A stretch of DNA of 64,000 bases from CAVQYV01 sp963718295 [NCBI: uncultured Methylomirabilota bacterium] (GCA_963718295.1 CAVQYV010000004.1:1-64000); one strand, 5' to 3'; shown: positions 1 through 11,157, counted from the stretch's first letter. Numbers and translations: made by a program. The notes: a model not told the origin generated them from the letters alone.

Positions 1-2
1 AG

Positions 3-1241
3 TTGCTCCGCTGGCAGTTTCCGCACTTCCTGGTCTTCCTCTGGCTGGGTGTGCTGGCCCTGACAGCCCGGTGGATCATCGAGCTCATGGCTCGCCCTCA
101 GGCTGTCCCATCACCCGCAGTAGGCTCACCACAGCGTCCGGACTCACGCACCACGCATCACGTATCACGTATCACGCATCACGCACCACGCACCCCGTCC
201 CTCGACTGGCCCGTGCTCGCCCTTCTTGCCAGCGGCCTGCTCTCGACGATCTTCGCGGAGAACAAAGGCGTGGCGGTGCGGGAATTCTACATGGTTTTCT
301 TGGGCGGCGCGCTGTTCTATTGGCTGATCACACGGATGCGCTGGCCCGGTGGACGCGGCTTCACACCCATGCCGCTGTTGAACGGTTTCCTGGCCGGCAT
401 GGCGGCTGTGAGCCTGATCGCCTTATGGCAGTTCGCCACCGGCGAGGGCCGCATCGACGTGGAGGGGGTCTGGCGCGTGCGTGCGTTCTACGGCTCGCCG
501 AACAACCTGGCGCTGGTCCTGGATCGGGCAATCCCGCTGGCCCTGGCGTTGGCGCTGTTTGGGAGGCCGCGGCCGGTGTGGCAGGCCGTGTGGCATTGGA
601 CTGCGGCGGTCGTCATGACCCTCGCCTGCGTCGCGACCTTCAGCAAAGGTGCGCTGCTCCTGGGTTTGCCGGTGGGACTGGCCGTGGTGCTGATCGGCGG
701 CGCGTGGCGAAGCCGGCGCAGATGGCCGCTGTGGCTGCTCGGCGGAGTAGCGCTGGCCGGTGTTCTGGGTATGCTGGGGCTCTTCCGCACGCAACGTTTC
801 GCCGATCTGCTGAACTTCCGCACCGGCACCAGTTTCGTGCGGCTCAAGCTGTGGCGCGGCGCCTGGCAGATGGCGCTCGATCACCCGCTGCTTGGGGTGG
901 GGCCCGATAACTTCCTCTACGCCTACCGGACGCGCTACGTGCAGCCATCGGCGTGGGAGGAGTTGGGCCTGAGCCATCCGCACAATCTTGTGCTGGATCT
1001 GTGGACGCGGCTGGGCCTGCTCGGCGTGCTGGCCGGCGCCTGGGCGTTGATCGCCGGCTGGCTGCGCGGTTGGCGCCTCTTCAAGACCGGCGCGCCGGAA
1101 GTGTGGCCCATCGCCCTCGGCCTGCTCGCCGCCCTGGCCGCGACCGTGACACATGGGCTGATCGACAACTCGTTGTTCTTGCTGGACCTGATGGGCGTCT
1201 TCATGATGACGCTCGGCCTCTTCAGGAGATTGTCCGAATAA
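3..1241 (+). CDS. O-antigen ligase / Wzy-like membrane protein, 5' partial
   Basis: Integral-membrane protein, at least 412 residues, reading in from the left edge, so the true start is probably outside the window. Hydrophobic segments are spread through the length. The C-terminal half holds a family-type motif, [12 protein letters not shown] (about residues 289-300), followed by [18 protein letters not shown], the His-rich loop and helix typical of O-antigen ligase (Wzy/WaaL) proteins that join or polymerise surface sugars on undecaprenyl carriers. Between an N-terminal helix and the core there is a low-complexity insert of about 35 residues rich in THH/RITHH, encoded by an imperfect repeat at 145-194. 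The next gene makes a nucleotide sugar, which fits a surface-polysaccharide locus. Family level is fairly secure; the precise substrate is unknown. Confidence 0.75.
   Translation: MLRWQFPHFLVFLWLGVLALTARWIIELMARPQAVPSPAVGSPQRPDSRTTHHVSRITHHAPRTPSLDWPVLALLASGLLSTIFAENKGVAVREFYMVFLGGALFYWLITRMRWPGGRGFTPMPLLNGFLAGMAAVSLIALWQFATGEGRIDVEGVWRVRAFYGSPNNLALVLDRAIPLALALALFGRPRPVWQAVWHWTAAVVMTLACVATFSKGALLLGLPVGLAVVLIGGAWRSRRRWPLWLLGGVALAGVLGMLGLFRTQRFADLLNFRTGTSFVRLKLWRGAWQMALDHPLLGVGPDNFLYAYRTRYVQPSAWEELGLSHPHNLVLDLWTRLGLLGVLAGAWALIAGWLRGWRLFKTGAPEVWPIALGLLAALAATVTHGLIDNSLFLLDLMGVFMMTLGLFRRLSE
145..194 (+). repeat. CACGCATCACG-type micro-repeat inside a coding region
   Basis: About 50 bases made of degenerate 8-10 base units (cacgcacc, acgcatc, acgtatc) repeated in tandem. 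It lies in frame within the O-antigen-ligase-like ORF and encodes a THH/RITHH-type insert. Related units recur at about 1247-1297 and 1309-1348. I know this repeat style from Chloroflexota (Anaerolineae) genomes; that lineage link is recollection, not computed. Confidence 0.6.
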
Positions 1242-1246
1242 GGCAA

Positions 1247-1348
1247 GGCGTATTGCGTATTGCGTAGTCCGTCAGGCGTGTTGCGCGTTGCGCGCAGAGC
1301 GCATGAGTCACGGAATACGAAATACGGAATACGCACCACGCACCACGG
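1247..1348. repeat. Intergenic micro-repeats (GCGTATT and GAATACG/CACCACG units)
   Basis: The gap before the epimerase gene holds gcgtattgcgtattgcg-like units and, just before its ribosome binding site, ggaatacgaaatacggaatacg followed by caccacgcaccacgg. They belong to the same repeat style as 145-194. No gene is seen here; the repeat runs directly into the GGAGGG ribosome binding site at about 1347-1352. Confidence 0.55.
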
Positions 1349-1356
1349 AGGGTACC

Positions 1357-2284
<928 letters not shown>

Positions 2285-2348
2285 TCAGATCCGATATCGC
2301 GGTTGACCTTCATCTGGCTGTCCGTCATCATGCAAAGGAGCATCGCGC

Positions 2349-2468
2349 ATGGCTGACCAACCTTTCCCCTGGCGCAAGACCTTCATCCTCGGCTTCCGTT
2401 TCTTCGGCATCAGCATCATTCAGATCCTGACGCGAGGTCACTGCTGTACTTACGAACGTACCACTTGA
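2349..2468 (+). pseudogene. N-terminal stub of a membrane transporter (MFS-like)
   Basis: An ATG at 2349 sits behind AAAGGAG (about 2336-2342) and encodes only 39 residues. The start, PFPWRKTFILGFRFFGISII, resembles the first helix of major facilitator transporters. After about 25 residues the similarity ends and the frame stops at 2466-2468. I read this as the broken 5' end of a transporter, cut by deletion or by a contig join near 2430. Family assignment from so short a piece is tentative. Confidence 0.4.
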
Positions 2469-2892
2469 CTGGCGGAGCGGGGCGTTGATGATACGGTGCA
2501 GGGGTTTCTGCCCTCAAGGGGGTTCGGTCTGAAGCCGAGTACAACCCGGCCGGGGAGCTGGCAGCGGGCTTGGGCGCTGGCGGCGGCGTGGCGGGAACAG
2601 TTGGGCGAGGGGGAAGCTGGAGCTGGACGCGGGGGCGTGGGCGAGTGGGTCGGGTGGTGAGTGAAGGCGGGGCGTGGGCTGGGATTTATCGCCACTCTGC
2701 ATTTCTGGACAAGATCAAGGATGCGCTCGACGCCGAGTCACGCCTGGCGAGACTGGCAGTGACGCTTTCCTGCAATGAGACGATGGAATCTGTTGATTTT
2801 GCATGGCGAAGGGAAGGCGCTTCCCAGAGCGTCTGTGGCGGGTTAGAAGAAACGAAGCTGATCGTGTATAATCTTGCATAGGAGATGACGCG
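2469..2892. other. 424-base stretch without a convincing gene
   Basis: Very GC-rich (2560-2670 is almost a G/C run with GGCG repeats) with no ORF of recognisable family. A TATAAT box at 2868-2873 lies about 20 bases before the histidine-kinase start at 2893, with GGAG at 2881-2884, so the right end probably holds that gene's promoter and ribosome binding site. I see no good -35 box. Confidence 0.4.
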
Positions 2893-3646
2893 ATGCCCTA
2901 CCAGAATCCTGATCCTGGATACATCCCACGCCTTCACCAAATCCTGGAGACGCTGGAGGCCGAGATTGCCGAACGGGAGGAAGCGACCACGGCGTTGGCA
3001 GCGTCAGAACATCGAAATGTATGGCGAGCTGCGACGGCGGCTGGCCGAGAGTGAAAGCTTCAATCGCGTTCTGGTGAGCTTGCTCCAGAAGACGGTCCTG
3101 GAACAGGTGCTGGACATCGTCTGCACCGAAGCCCAGGGCTTGATCGGGGCCACCGGCAGCGCGGTCTTGCTGCTCACCGACCGGGCCTGGCTGGAGGTCA
3201 AGCACCGCTTGGGCAAGCCATTGGCGGCCGTCGAACCCGTGCCCGTGGACGGCTCGTTAGCAGGCCAGGTCGTGCGCCAGGGTGCGCCAGTGCTGCTGAA
3301 TGACCCAGCCCTCTTCGAACGGGCCCAAGTCTACCAGTGGCCTTCGGATCTCACTGCGCTGCTCGCCGTGCCTCTGCACGTCAACGGCGAGGTCATCGGC
3401 GTGCTGGATGTCGTGAACAAGGCGGGCGGCTTCACGGCGGAAGATGTCCCCATCCTGTCCCTCTTCGCCAACCAGGCCGCCATGGCCATCGAGCATGCCC
3501 GGCTGCAACGACAGGCCGAGCAACTGGCCGTGCTGGCGGAACGGCAGCGCCTGGCCCGCGAGCTGCACGATTCGGTCACTCAATCACTCTACAGCGTGAC
3601 CCTGTACGCCAACGCCTCAGTCCTGTCCTTCTCTTGTTTTCTCTGA
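2893..3646 (+). pseudogene. GAF-domain sensor histidine kinase (NarL-type), frameshifted and 3' truncated
   Basis: The likely start is ATG 2893 (8 bases after GGAG), giving MPYQNPDPGYIPRLHQIL and a coiled coil (ETLEAEIAEREEATTAL). Around 3005-3020 the frame shifts by one, after which coding resumes with MYGELRRRLAESESFN. A GAF domain fills roughly the next 150 residues (AQGLIGATGSAVLL to QAAMAIEHARL). It is followed by a HisKA_3 H-box, RLARELHDSVTQSLYSV, with the phospho-accepting His. The family should continue with a dimerisation helix and an ATPase domain. Here the sequence diverges at about 3617 into unrelated text and stops at 3646. The kinase therefore lacks its catalytic domain and cannot work. 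Confidence 0.7.
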
Positions 3647-4463
3647 TATGGTGCTCCCTTCTGAGGTTCCCGCCAGAAATCCCTTTAATTTGCCAAGACC
3701 TATGCCCCGTACGAAAGCACGGGGAACCTTGTAATGGGAGGTCAGGGGGGGGACAGTACCCCCTCCAAGGGCGGCGTCCAATGCCCTGCCCGCGCAGACC
3801 AAGGTCCCCAAGAAATCAAGGAGTTTGTAGGGTGGTTTCCTGCCCCTTCCTGTCCGTAAATGGACAGGTCCGTCATCGCCCTCCTATGATCGCCGGGCAG
3901 ATTATTTTCCAAGCAATCACGCCGCTGCCATTTCCCGTTGACCTATCCTTTCCGGGAAGCCCCGCTCTACAAAGAGGGGAGCTTCACTCCGGCAGGAATT
4001 ACGGCCTCCTTTCCCCCGTCTGGGAATCGGAAACCAGACGGACTACGTTCTCCCGAGAAGGTGAGCAATAAGACCGTGTCACCGAAGTTATCTTGCCCTT
4101 TCACGTTCTTTGCTCTGTATCCGGCACCGAAGTCGTTCTCTTCAAGGATTGATGAACCGGATAGGGGGCGCAACCGGCAGTAAGGAATACGAGACGCAGG
4201 GCGGCAGCACTCACACGGGAGCCTTCAGGAGGGGGACTCACCTCCCTCAAGCACCATTTCCGTGTCCGCATGCATTCTACTCAAGACATGCAGTCCCGTC
4301 AATCCAATTTTCACCATCCGACAGACGCTTTAGAAGCAATATCATCGGAGTGTGTGGCGGGCGGTTTCGCAGGTCACCTGGCAGATTCTTGGAAGCAGGA
4401 TGCCTGTGAGCTGCCTCAGTCGCAAACTCTGATAGCAGACAAAACCAAGTGCCACTCTTGTCA

Positions 4464-4546
4464 CCTCTGGGCTACTCCTATCAAAAGCCCCTTGTCCATC
4501 CTGAATTTCCTGATATATTCGCCGAGGGCTTTTGGGTTCTTGGGAT
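4464..4546 (-). pseudogene. Possible remnant of an XRE-type HTH regulator
   Basis: On the minus strand one frame reads PKNPKALGEYIRKFRMDKG (complement of about 4490-4546). This resembles the first helices of XRE/Cro helix-turn-helix regulators (compare LGEHIRKRRLDLGL). The frame soon becomes unrecognisable and no start or complete HTH can be built. Treat it as a weak fossil call. Confidence 0.25.
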
Positions 4547-5238
4547 AGGTGGGTCAAGGTCCAGGCGGTTTAGCCGAATGGGGAGGAGATAGGCAGGGGA
4601 AGGGACCTGGAGAGAGTATTCCGGAAAGGGCAGAAGTTTCTATGAAGTGTCCCGCATGGTTGACCTTTGGGCAAGGTAGGAGGGCCTGAAACTCAGACCC
4701 GGAAAGGGGAGGAGAAGGTATTGACACGGGCGAGTCGGAGTGGTAAGAAGCAGACAAGAAGAGCCCACTTTCTAAAGAGTTGCCTTTGACGGTCTAATTT
4801 TCGCGTCAATTATTGCAAGCTTAGGCCTTCATTAGCTCAAGGAGGAAGGTAAATCACTTTTAGGTAAACACCTGGCTGGGGAGTAGGGTCGTGGAAGCGG
4901 GGTGATAAATCAAATAGCTGGAAAGGTCCTGTGTGAGCTTCTTCAGGACTTATGGAGCCCTTTGGGATAAGTTTATGCCCAGAGGGCTTTATTGTTTGGG
5001 GAGATCCAAAGTGTATAGAGGACATCTCGATTTGAGGGAACTGGACTGCCACATGAGCATAGCTATCGCCCCCCATCCTTTCCCTAAATCCAAGAAATAT
5101 CATGGGCGAGGATTGGGGTCTTGCGCGGAAACCATATAAATCCATGGTCATATGTCATTACAGAATACGTAAGGGGCGTTGTGAATCTACAGTCACGAAG
5201 CATCATTGCGGGAATACTTACTGGCATTCAAGAACAGA

Positions 5239-5295
5239 GGGGACGTAGGCGAAATATTTTCCACGGCCAATAGTCAGTATTTCGCTTACGTCCCC
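5239..5295. repeat. Large inverted repeat (REP-like hairpin)
   Basis: The left arm ggggacgtaggcgaaata (5239-5256) and right arm tatttcgcttacgtcccc (5278-5295) are 18 bases each and pair with one mismatch around a 21-base loop. Palindromes with GGGGACGTA ends occur as REP elements moved by IS200-like transposases in many proteobacteria; that comparison is from memory. No transposase is adjacent. Confidence 0.6.
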
Positions 5296-5383
5296 ATACG
5301 TTTACATCGTGACGATTTCCGCAGGGGGCTAATGCTTAAGTTTATAAGAGTATGAAGCAAACAACAGAACAAGGGAGAATACG

Positions 5384-6751
5384 ATGAAACTCAACTCAAT
5401 CTTCGCTTTGGCATGTGCTGTAGCCCTGTTGGCGGCACTCTGCGTATTCGCCGGCGGCTGCGCCCACTGGCCCGCCACACCGCGGCTGGAGCAGGCCGGC
5501 GCGCCCGGCTACCGCCTCGCCGAGGTGACCCGCCCCGGCCAGTCCGACGACCTGCTGGTGGTGCTGGCCATCTCCGGCGGCGGCATGCGGGCCGCGGCGC
5601 TGGGCTACGGCGCCCTGGAGGAGCTGCGCCGCACCGAGGTGACGGTGAACGGCGTGAAGCGCCGTCTCCTCGACGAGGTGGACGTGATCTCAGCGGTGTC
5701 GGGGGGCACGCTGCCCGCCACATACTTTGGCCTGCGCGGCGAGAAGACCTTCGAGGAGTTCGAGGAGAGAGTGCTGTCGCGCAACCTCGAGCGCGAGCTG
5801 GCGCTGCGCATCTTGACCCCGACCAACTGGTTCCGGCTTCCATCCGGGACCTTCGGCAAGTCGGATCTCTTCGCCGAGCTCTACGACGAGACGGTGTTCA
5901 ACCATGCCACCTTCGGCGACCTGCAGCGGGCCAACGGGCCCTTCGTGATCATAAACGGCACCGATGTCACCACCGGCGCCCGGTTCAGCTTCACGCAGGA
6001 CCAGTTCGACGCCATCTGCGGTGATCTCTCGCGGGTGACGCTGGGACGGGCCATTGCCACCTCGACGGCGCTGCCGCCGCTGCTCACGCCCATCACTTTT
6101 GAGAACTGCGGCGGGACCTGCAACAGGAAGGAGCCTGCCTGGCAGGCCGCTGCCGAGGCCGCCATGGGCGAGTCCGAGACGCCGGGCCGCGCACTGCTCC
6201 GCGCCCGCGCGCTCCAGTCCTACGAGGACCCGGCCCGCCCTTACATTCACCTCTTCGATGGCGGGCTCTCCGAGAATCTCGGCCTGGCCGAGGTGCTCAG
6301 GGCCTTCGAAATCCTGAAGGTCGACCCGGACGAGACGGTGCTGCCGGCGCTCAGAAAGGCCCGCAAGGTGGTGGTCATCACCGTGAACGCGCTGCGCTTC
6401 CCCGAGGTGGACTGGGACCGCTCCCCCGAGCCGCCGGGCACCAGCACGCTGGTGGACCAGATGTGGTCGATCCCGGTTGACCGGATATCGCTGGACACGG
6501 TGGAGCAGGTGCGCGATAAGCTGGCCGCCTGGCAGGCTGATGCTCCGGCCGGCGGCGCAGAGCGGCGCGGATATCTGGCGCAGGTCACCTTCGAGAACCT
6601 GAAGGACCCGGCCGAGCGCCTCTATTTCAAGCGGGTGAAAACCAGCCTGACGCTGTCCAAGGAGCAGGTGGACCGGTTGCGCGAGGTTGCCGGCCGGCTC
6701 CTGCGCGAGGCGCCCGCCTTCCAGAGGCTGCTCGCCGACCTGCACGAATAG
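5384..6751 (+). CDS. Patatin-like phospholipase, lipoprotein
   Basis: 455-residue patatin-family acyl hydrolase. An N-terminal hydrophobic segment ending in VFAGGC gives a lipobox with Cys26, so the mature protein is probably lipid-anchored in the periplasm or outer membrane. The oxyanion-hole motif ISGGGMRAAALGYG spans residues 63-76. The nucleophile Ser106 is in SAVSGGT, where the first Gly of GxSxG is Ser, as in many bacterial patatin-like proteins. The catalytic Asp292 is in FDGGLSEN. Start at ATG 5384 with AAGGGAG upstream. The family cleaves acyl esters of phospholipids or other lipids; the substrate here is unknown. It stands alone between non-coding stretches and reads as intact. Confidence 0.85.
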   Translation: MKLNSIFALACAVALLAALCVFAGGCAHWPATPRLEQAGAPGYRLAEVTRPGQSDDLLVVLAISGGGMRAAALGYGALEELRRTEVTVNGVKRRLLDEVDVISAVSGGTLPATYFGLRGEKTFEEFEERVLSRNLERELALRILTPTNWFRLPSGTFGKSDLFAELYDETVFNHATFGDLQRANGPFVIINGTDVTTGARFSFTQDQFDAICGDLSRVTLGRAIATSTALPPLLTPITFENCGGTCNRKEPAWQAAAEAAMGESETPGRALLRARALQSYEDPARPYIHLFDGGLSENLGLAEVLRAFEILKVDPDETVLPALRKARKVVVITVNALRFPEVDWDRSPEPPGTSTLVDQMWSIPVDRISLDTVEQVRDKLAAWQADAPAGGAERRGYLAQVTFENLKDPAERLYFKRVKTSLTLSKEQVDRLREVAGRLLREAPAFQRLLADLHE

Positions 6752-6990
6752 GAATAGGGTCAGACCTACACTCTTGACACACCTCCCTCTTCCTGATACA
6801 CAGATCAAAGGCAGGTTTGCACTCATATTCCTTACCTGAGGTCCATCCATGGCACGACCACTGAGAATCGAATACCCAGGATGATCAATCGCTATTGCCA
6901 CCTCTCTCCCCAGGTGCTCAAGGAATGCAGTCAAGGTGCTGGATGATCGGGAAGACGGTTGACGTTTTGGTCGATGCTTCCTAAATGGCA

Positions 6991-7017
6991 AAGGGGCTGC
7001 GCATCTTGCAACCCCTT
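6991..7017 (-). terminator. Hairpin downstream of the tRNA-Glu 3' half
   Basis: Arms aaggggctgc (6991-7000) and gcaacccctt (7008-7017) pair with one mismatch. In minus-strand orientation it lies just after the tRNA-Glu 3' end, the position of a tRNA terminator, but the following T-run is poor. Confidence 0.4.
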
Positions 7018-7025
7018 GATTTAAT

Positions 7026-7069
7026 TGGCGTCCCCAACGGGATTTGAACCCGTGTTGCCGCCTTGAAAG
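7026..7069 (-). other. tRNA-Glu(UUC) 3' half: attachment-site copy 1
   Basis: On the minus strand these 44 bases read from the anticodon loop CTTTCAA (anticodon TTC) through the anticodon-stem strand GGCGG, the T-arm ACGGG-TTCAAAT-CCCGT, the acceptor strand TGGGGAC, discriminator G and CCA. This matches the 3' half of bacterial tRNA-Glu. The 5' half is absent. Such 3' halves are left when an element integrates at a tRNA anticodon loop. An identical copy is at 12638-12681. Confidence 0.8.
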
Positions 7070-7235
7070 AGCCAATTATCAGTTTTATCTAAGTAGGCCT
7101 TCCACTTGTGTTTTTCGCAAAACTCCTCGATTTTTCTGATTGATTTGCCTTCCGATATTTTACGATATTTTCCATCCTTTACGATCTTTTCCGATAAATT
7201 CGGTTACGTTTTGGTTACGGTCATAGTACCTCCGA
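7070..7235. repeat. Element-end sequence A, related to 12682-12832
   Basis: Directly beside the tRNA 3' half. It shares long stretches with the same position next to the second copy: a segment ending ctcgatttttctga, then repeated cgatattttccatcc-like units, then ggttacg. On the minus strand it can be read as an RKIEEF/KDRK-like peptide. I take it as the conserved end of a mobile element, possibly the tail of an integrase gene. From 7236 to 7491 I see no gene, only the approach to the ribosome binding site (GAGGAG) of the next reading frame. Confidence 0.5.
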
Positions 7236-7491
7236 CAATCTCATCGCCCTTGCCCCCCTGCCAGTCATACAAAAATCAGCCGGACGCCTGATCTGCCTCT
7301 TTGTCTTGCTGAAAGATACCTTGTTCTTCCCCTAGAGTTTTCCGTTGACTACCCTCCTGGGAGAGAGTAAATAATAGACGCGGTCTCCTGTAATGCGAAG
7401 GAGGCCTGGCGTTTTTCTCCCTTGCACCTCTATCAGAGGGGATGTTTTCCTCTGGGATGGCATTTCCACCTGCCTATTGAGGAGAAACGGG

Positions 7492-10400
7492 ATGAAATGT
7501 CCCCAGTGCCAGCCGGAGAATCTGGATTCCAGGAGATTCTGCGGGAAATGCGGAGACGAACTTGTACAGATTTGCCCGCGCTGCACCTCCCAATCCGTGA
7601 AATGAGTTCTGTGGAGAATGCGGCAGCATAAGTTGACCCAACTTCCTCCCCTCGACCCCTCCCGCCCCTCCTCCTACACCCCCAAGCACTTAGCCGACCA
7701 GATCCTCATCTCCCGCTCCGCCCTGGAAGGGGAGCGCAAGAACGTAACGGTCCTTTTCGCCGATGTGGCCAACTACACTTCCATCTCCGAGAAGCTGGAC
7801 CCCGAGGAAGTCCACCAGATCATGGACGGCTGCTTCCAGATCCTCATGACCGAGATCCACCGCTACGAGGGCACCATCAACCAGTTCACCGGGGATGGGG
7901 TCATGGCCCTCTTCGGTGCCCCTCTGGCCCACGAGGATCACGCCCAGAGAGCCTGTCATGCGGCGCTAGCCATCCAGAAAGCGATGGAGCGCTATGAGGA
8001 GCGGATCCAGAAACAATACGGCCTCCCTTTCCGACTCCGCATCGGCCTCAACTCCGGCCCGGTCGTGGTGGGCAAGATCGGCGATGACCTGCGCATGGAC
8101 TACACCGCCGTCGGGGATACCACCAACTTAGCTGCCCGCATCCAGCAGAATGCCAAGGCGGGCGAGGTCTGGATCAGTGAGGAGACCCATCGGATCGTCC
8201 GGGATTACTTCCACGAGGAGTCCGTAGGGCAACTTCCCCTGAAGGGGAAGGAGAAGCCACAGCCCCTGTACCGCCTTCTCTCCGAGCGAGCGGGCATGTA
8301 TACCCGGATGGACGCCAGCCTGGTGCGGGGGATGACCGAACTGGTGGGCCGGGGTCCCGAGATGGAGGCCCTCAAATCCGCCTTCGCCCGAGTCCAGCAA
8401 AAAGAGGCCCAGGTGGTGGACATCGTAGGCGAGGCCGGCGTGGGCAAATCCCGAATGGTCTTCGAGTTTCGCAGAAGCCTCGGCGATCAGGTCACCTTCC
8501 TCTCGGGCTTCTGCGTCCCCTACGGCCGCAACATCAGCTTCCTTCCCGTGATCGATCTGGTCAAAGGGGCCTTGGGGATCGAGGAGGGGATGACCCAGGA
8601 GCAAGTGGGGAAACACATCGAGGAGAAAGCTTCTGCCACCCTGGCCTCCCGTATCCCCTTCTACCGGAATCTCCTCTCCCTCCCGATAGAGGATCCCACG
8701 TTCCAGGCCTTGGATCCGGAGGGCCGCAAGTTTGGCACCTTCGAGGCCGTCAAGGACCTCTTCCTCGCCCAGAGCCAGATCCAACCCTTGGTCCTCTTCC
8801 TGGAGGATGTCCACTGGATGGACAAGATCTCGGAGGAGTTCTTCGCCTTCTTCTCCCGTTGTATTGCCAATCATTCCCTCCTGATGCTGACCGCCTACCG
8901 ACCCGAAGGGACTCCCCCTTGGGCCCAGGGTCCTCAGTTACCAGAGGTTGGGAGCTGGAGACGCTCAACCCCCTCTCCTCGGTCCGCCTGGTACGCAATA
9001 TCCTGGGAGGTCTGGAGCTAGACCCCGACCTGGAGCAGAAGATCGCGGAGAAGGCAGGGGGTAATCCCTTCTTCCTGGAGGAGATCGTGCGAGAGCTGAG
9101 GGACCGAGGCGATCTGGTGCAAGTCGGCGATCGATACCTCTGCCAACGCCCCCTCTCTCAGATCGAGATCCCCAACACCGTCCAGAGCGTCCTGGCCGCG
9201 CGCATGGACCGTCTCAGCGAGGACCTCAAGCGCACCCTGCAGGTGGCCTCGGTTATCGGGAGAGATTTCGCCTTCCGCCTCCTCAAGATCGTCCTGGACT
9301 TAGGAGAAGAACTGAGAGTCCACTTGAAAGATCTGGTGGGACTGGAGATCATCTACGAGAAGGCCCTCTATCCGGAATTGGAATACATCTTCAAGCATGC
9401 CCTGACCCAGGAGGTGGCCTACGAGAGCCTGCTCAAGCAGCATCGAAAGAGATCCATGGCCGAATTGCCCGGACCATCGAGGAGCTCTACGCCGGGCGGC
9501 TGGAGGAGCACTTCGAGATCCTGGCCCAGCATTACGAGCAATCCGGAAATGCCCGAAAGGCCATAGAGTACCTGGCCCAAGCTGGGGAGAAATCGAACAA
9601 ACTTTATGCCGCCCATGCCGCCCAGGAATTCTTTGCCAAGGCCCTGGAGCTGGCCGAAGGAAGATGTGGCCCTCGATGCGGAAACAGAGGTGCGTTTGCA
9701 TTATGGAAGGGCATGGCCTGCCGCTATGGGGGCCATCGATGAGGCCGCGGAGGGGTTTCAAAAAGGCCATCGAACTCTGCCGATCTCATGGCCTCATCGA
9801 ATATGAAAGGTTAAGCCTCTCTGAGTTGTCAATCTCATGAATACTGTCCCGATAAAGAGGAAGCGGAAAGGGCCTACCAAGAGGGAATCGCCCGGGCTCG
9901 GGAGCTGAACGACAAAGGCGCTGGAGGGCGTCATACTTAGTGCAGAGGGATACGGGCGGCCATGGATGGCCAACCCTAGAGGGGCATCAGATGGTGGTCG
10001 AGGGCGGAGCGATTGGCCGTAGAAGCGGGAGACCCGAGATGGATTGCCGTCCTTCGGTCCGTGCGAGCGTTCACTGAGAAATGGCTGGGTCGACCCGCAA
10101 AAGCCATCGAGCTGACGGAAGGCATGGTCGAAGCTCGCGGTCGCTCATTATGGCCTTTCGTGGGATAGTTTTATTCGTGGCATGGCTCTGGCAGAGATCG
10201 GGCGCATCGGCGAGGGGATATCGACGATACAATCCGGGATTGACCTCTGTGAGAAGTTCGGAGCGCTGGTTCGCCTCCCAGCCTTTATAACTGCCTGGGC
10301 TACTGCTACGGCGAGATCCATCAGCCTGGACAGGCCTGGGCCTTCAATCTCAAAGGAGAGCAGATGGCCCGCCAGTTCATGGAAAGATTTCCCTGGGCCG

Positions 10401-10964
10401 TCGCCAATATGCGAGACGGTCGCCCAGAGCAGTGTCAATCTCCTGGAGAACCTCTTCGAACAGGGCCGTCTGGAGGAGGCCTGGGAGCGGATGCAATCCC
10501 TGAAAGAAGAGTCCAAGAGTCAGGAATTCGATATGTTCCGCCACCAGTGGGAATCCCGGATGAACTATCTGGCCGCCCAGATCCTCCTGGCTCGCGGTGA
10601 TCTCCCTCAGGCCGAGCCCTTCATCCGGCAGAACCTGGAAATGGTGCGGCGACTCCACGCGAAAAAGCGGGAGGGAGGTTTCCTGCGGTTGCTGGGCGAG
10701 GTCCAGATGCGGCGGGGTGCCAAAGAGGATGCGCTCCACAGCTTCAATGAAGCGATCACTCTTCTCAAAGAGGTGGGCAATCCGAGACAACTCTGGCAGG
10801 CCCATGCCTCCTTGGCTTCCGCTTACGAGCAACTGGGAAGGGCAAGCGAGGCGAAGGGCCAATGGGGTGCGGGGGCCGAACTCATCCATACGGTGGCCAA
10901 CGGCCTGTCGGATCGTAAGCTGAGGGAAGGTTTTCTCCGGCGGTGCCGACTCAAGCCATACTGA
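7492..10964 (+). pseudogene. Zinc-ribbon / adenylate cyclase / AAA ATPase / TPR protein, multiply frameshifted
   Basis: Remains of one long gene, expected near 1100 residues. ATG 7492 starts a zinc ribbon (CPQC, FCGKCG, CPRC) interrupted by a stop near 7604. From 7618 to about 8940 the frame is open: a class III nucleotide cyclase domain (NVTVLFADVANYTSISEKL, FTGDGVMALFGAP, GLNSGPVVVGKIG) then an AAA-type ATPase with Walker A GEAGVGKS and Walker-B-like LFLEDVHW. At about 8940 it shifts; AAA-lid sequence (KAGGNPFFLEEIVREL) continues to about 9455 in another frame. Further shifts lead into TPR-like helices up to 10964 (ARGDLPQAEPFIRQNLEMV). At least six lesions make it non-functional as a whole. 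The family occurs widely in Deltaproteobacteria and related phyla and is thought to couple signals to cAMP. Confidence 0.75.
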
Positions 10965-11019
10965 CAAGAGCCGCCGAGCCCTGACAAGTGATCTGGATAT
11001 GAAAATAGCAATCATTGGG

Positions 11020-11157
11020 CGGCTATTTCGATTCGATAATCCAGAGGAGGCCCGACCGCTGCCCTCTGAGATCTGCGGCCGGTTCACCAAAGGCTTCGAT
11101 ACCCCGGATCTGCAAGAGGCCAGGGCCTTATTGGATGTGCTGGAGGTATCACTATGA
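11020..11157 (+). pseudogene. C-terminal relic of a second cyclase/TPR protein
   Basis: One frame reads GRFTKGFDTPDLQEARALLDVL before a stop at 11155-11157. That resembles the usual last residues of adenylate cyclase-ATPase-TPR proteins (FTEGFDTADLQEAKALL). Only this tail is left, and its stop overlaps the start of the next fragment (ATGA). A second related gene was probably present and mostly deleted. Confidence 0.45.

Larger units (their letters stand above)
3647..5383. other. 1.7-kb gene-poor region
   Basis: No ORF here has recognisable family features; the open frames are short and overlap on both strands. It contains two small hairpins, CCCCGT/ACGGGG with a GAAA-containing loop (3705-3724) and CCTGTCC/GGACAGG (3849-3868), a possible decayed regulator on the minus strand (4464-4546), and a large inverted repeat at 5239-5295. 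AAGGGAG precedes the patatin start at 5384. I otherwise see nothing I can name. Confidence 0.5.

Noticed and set aside
3700-3760. Possible group II intron domain V (CCCCGT-GAAA-ACGGGG hairpin)
   Set aside because: The stem resembles domain V superficially, but no other intron domain, boundary or reverse transcriptase is visible.
5690-7075. Minus-strand 461-residue open frame
   Set aside because: It is antisense to the patatin-like gene, has no family features, and its start lies in the tRNA-Glu remnant.
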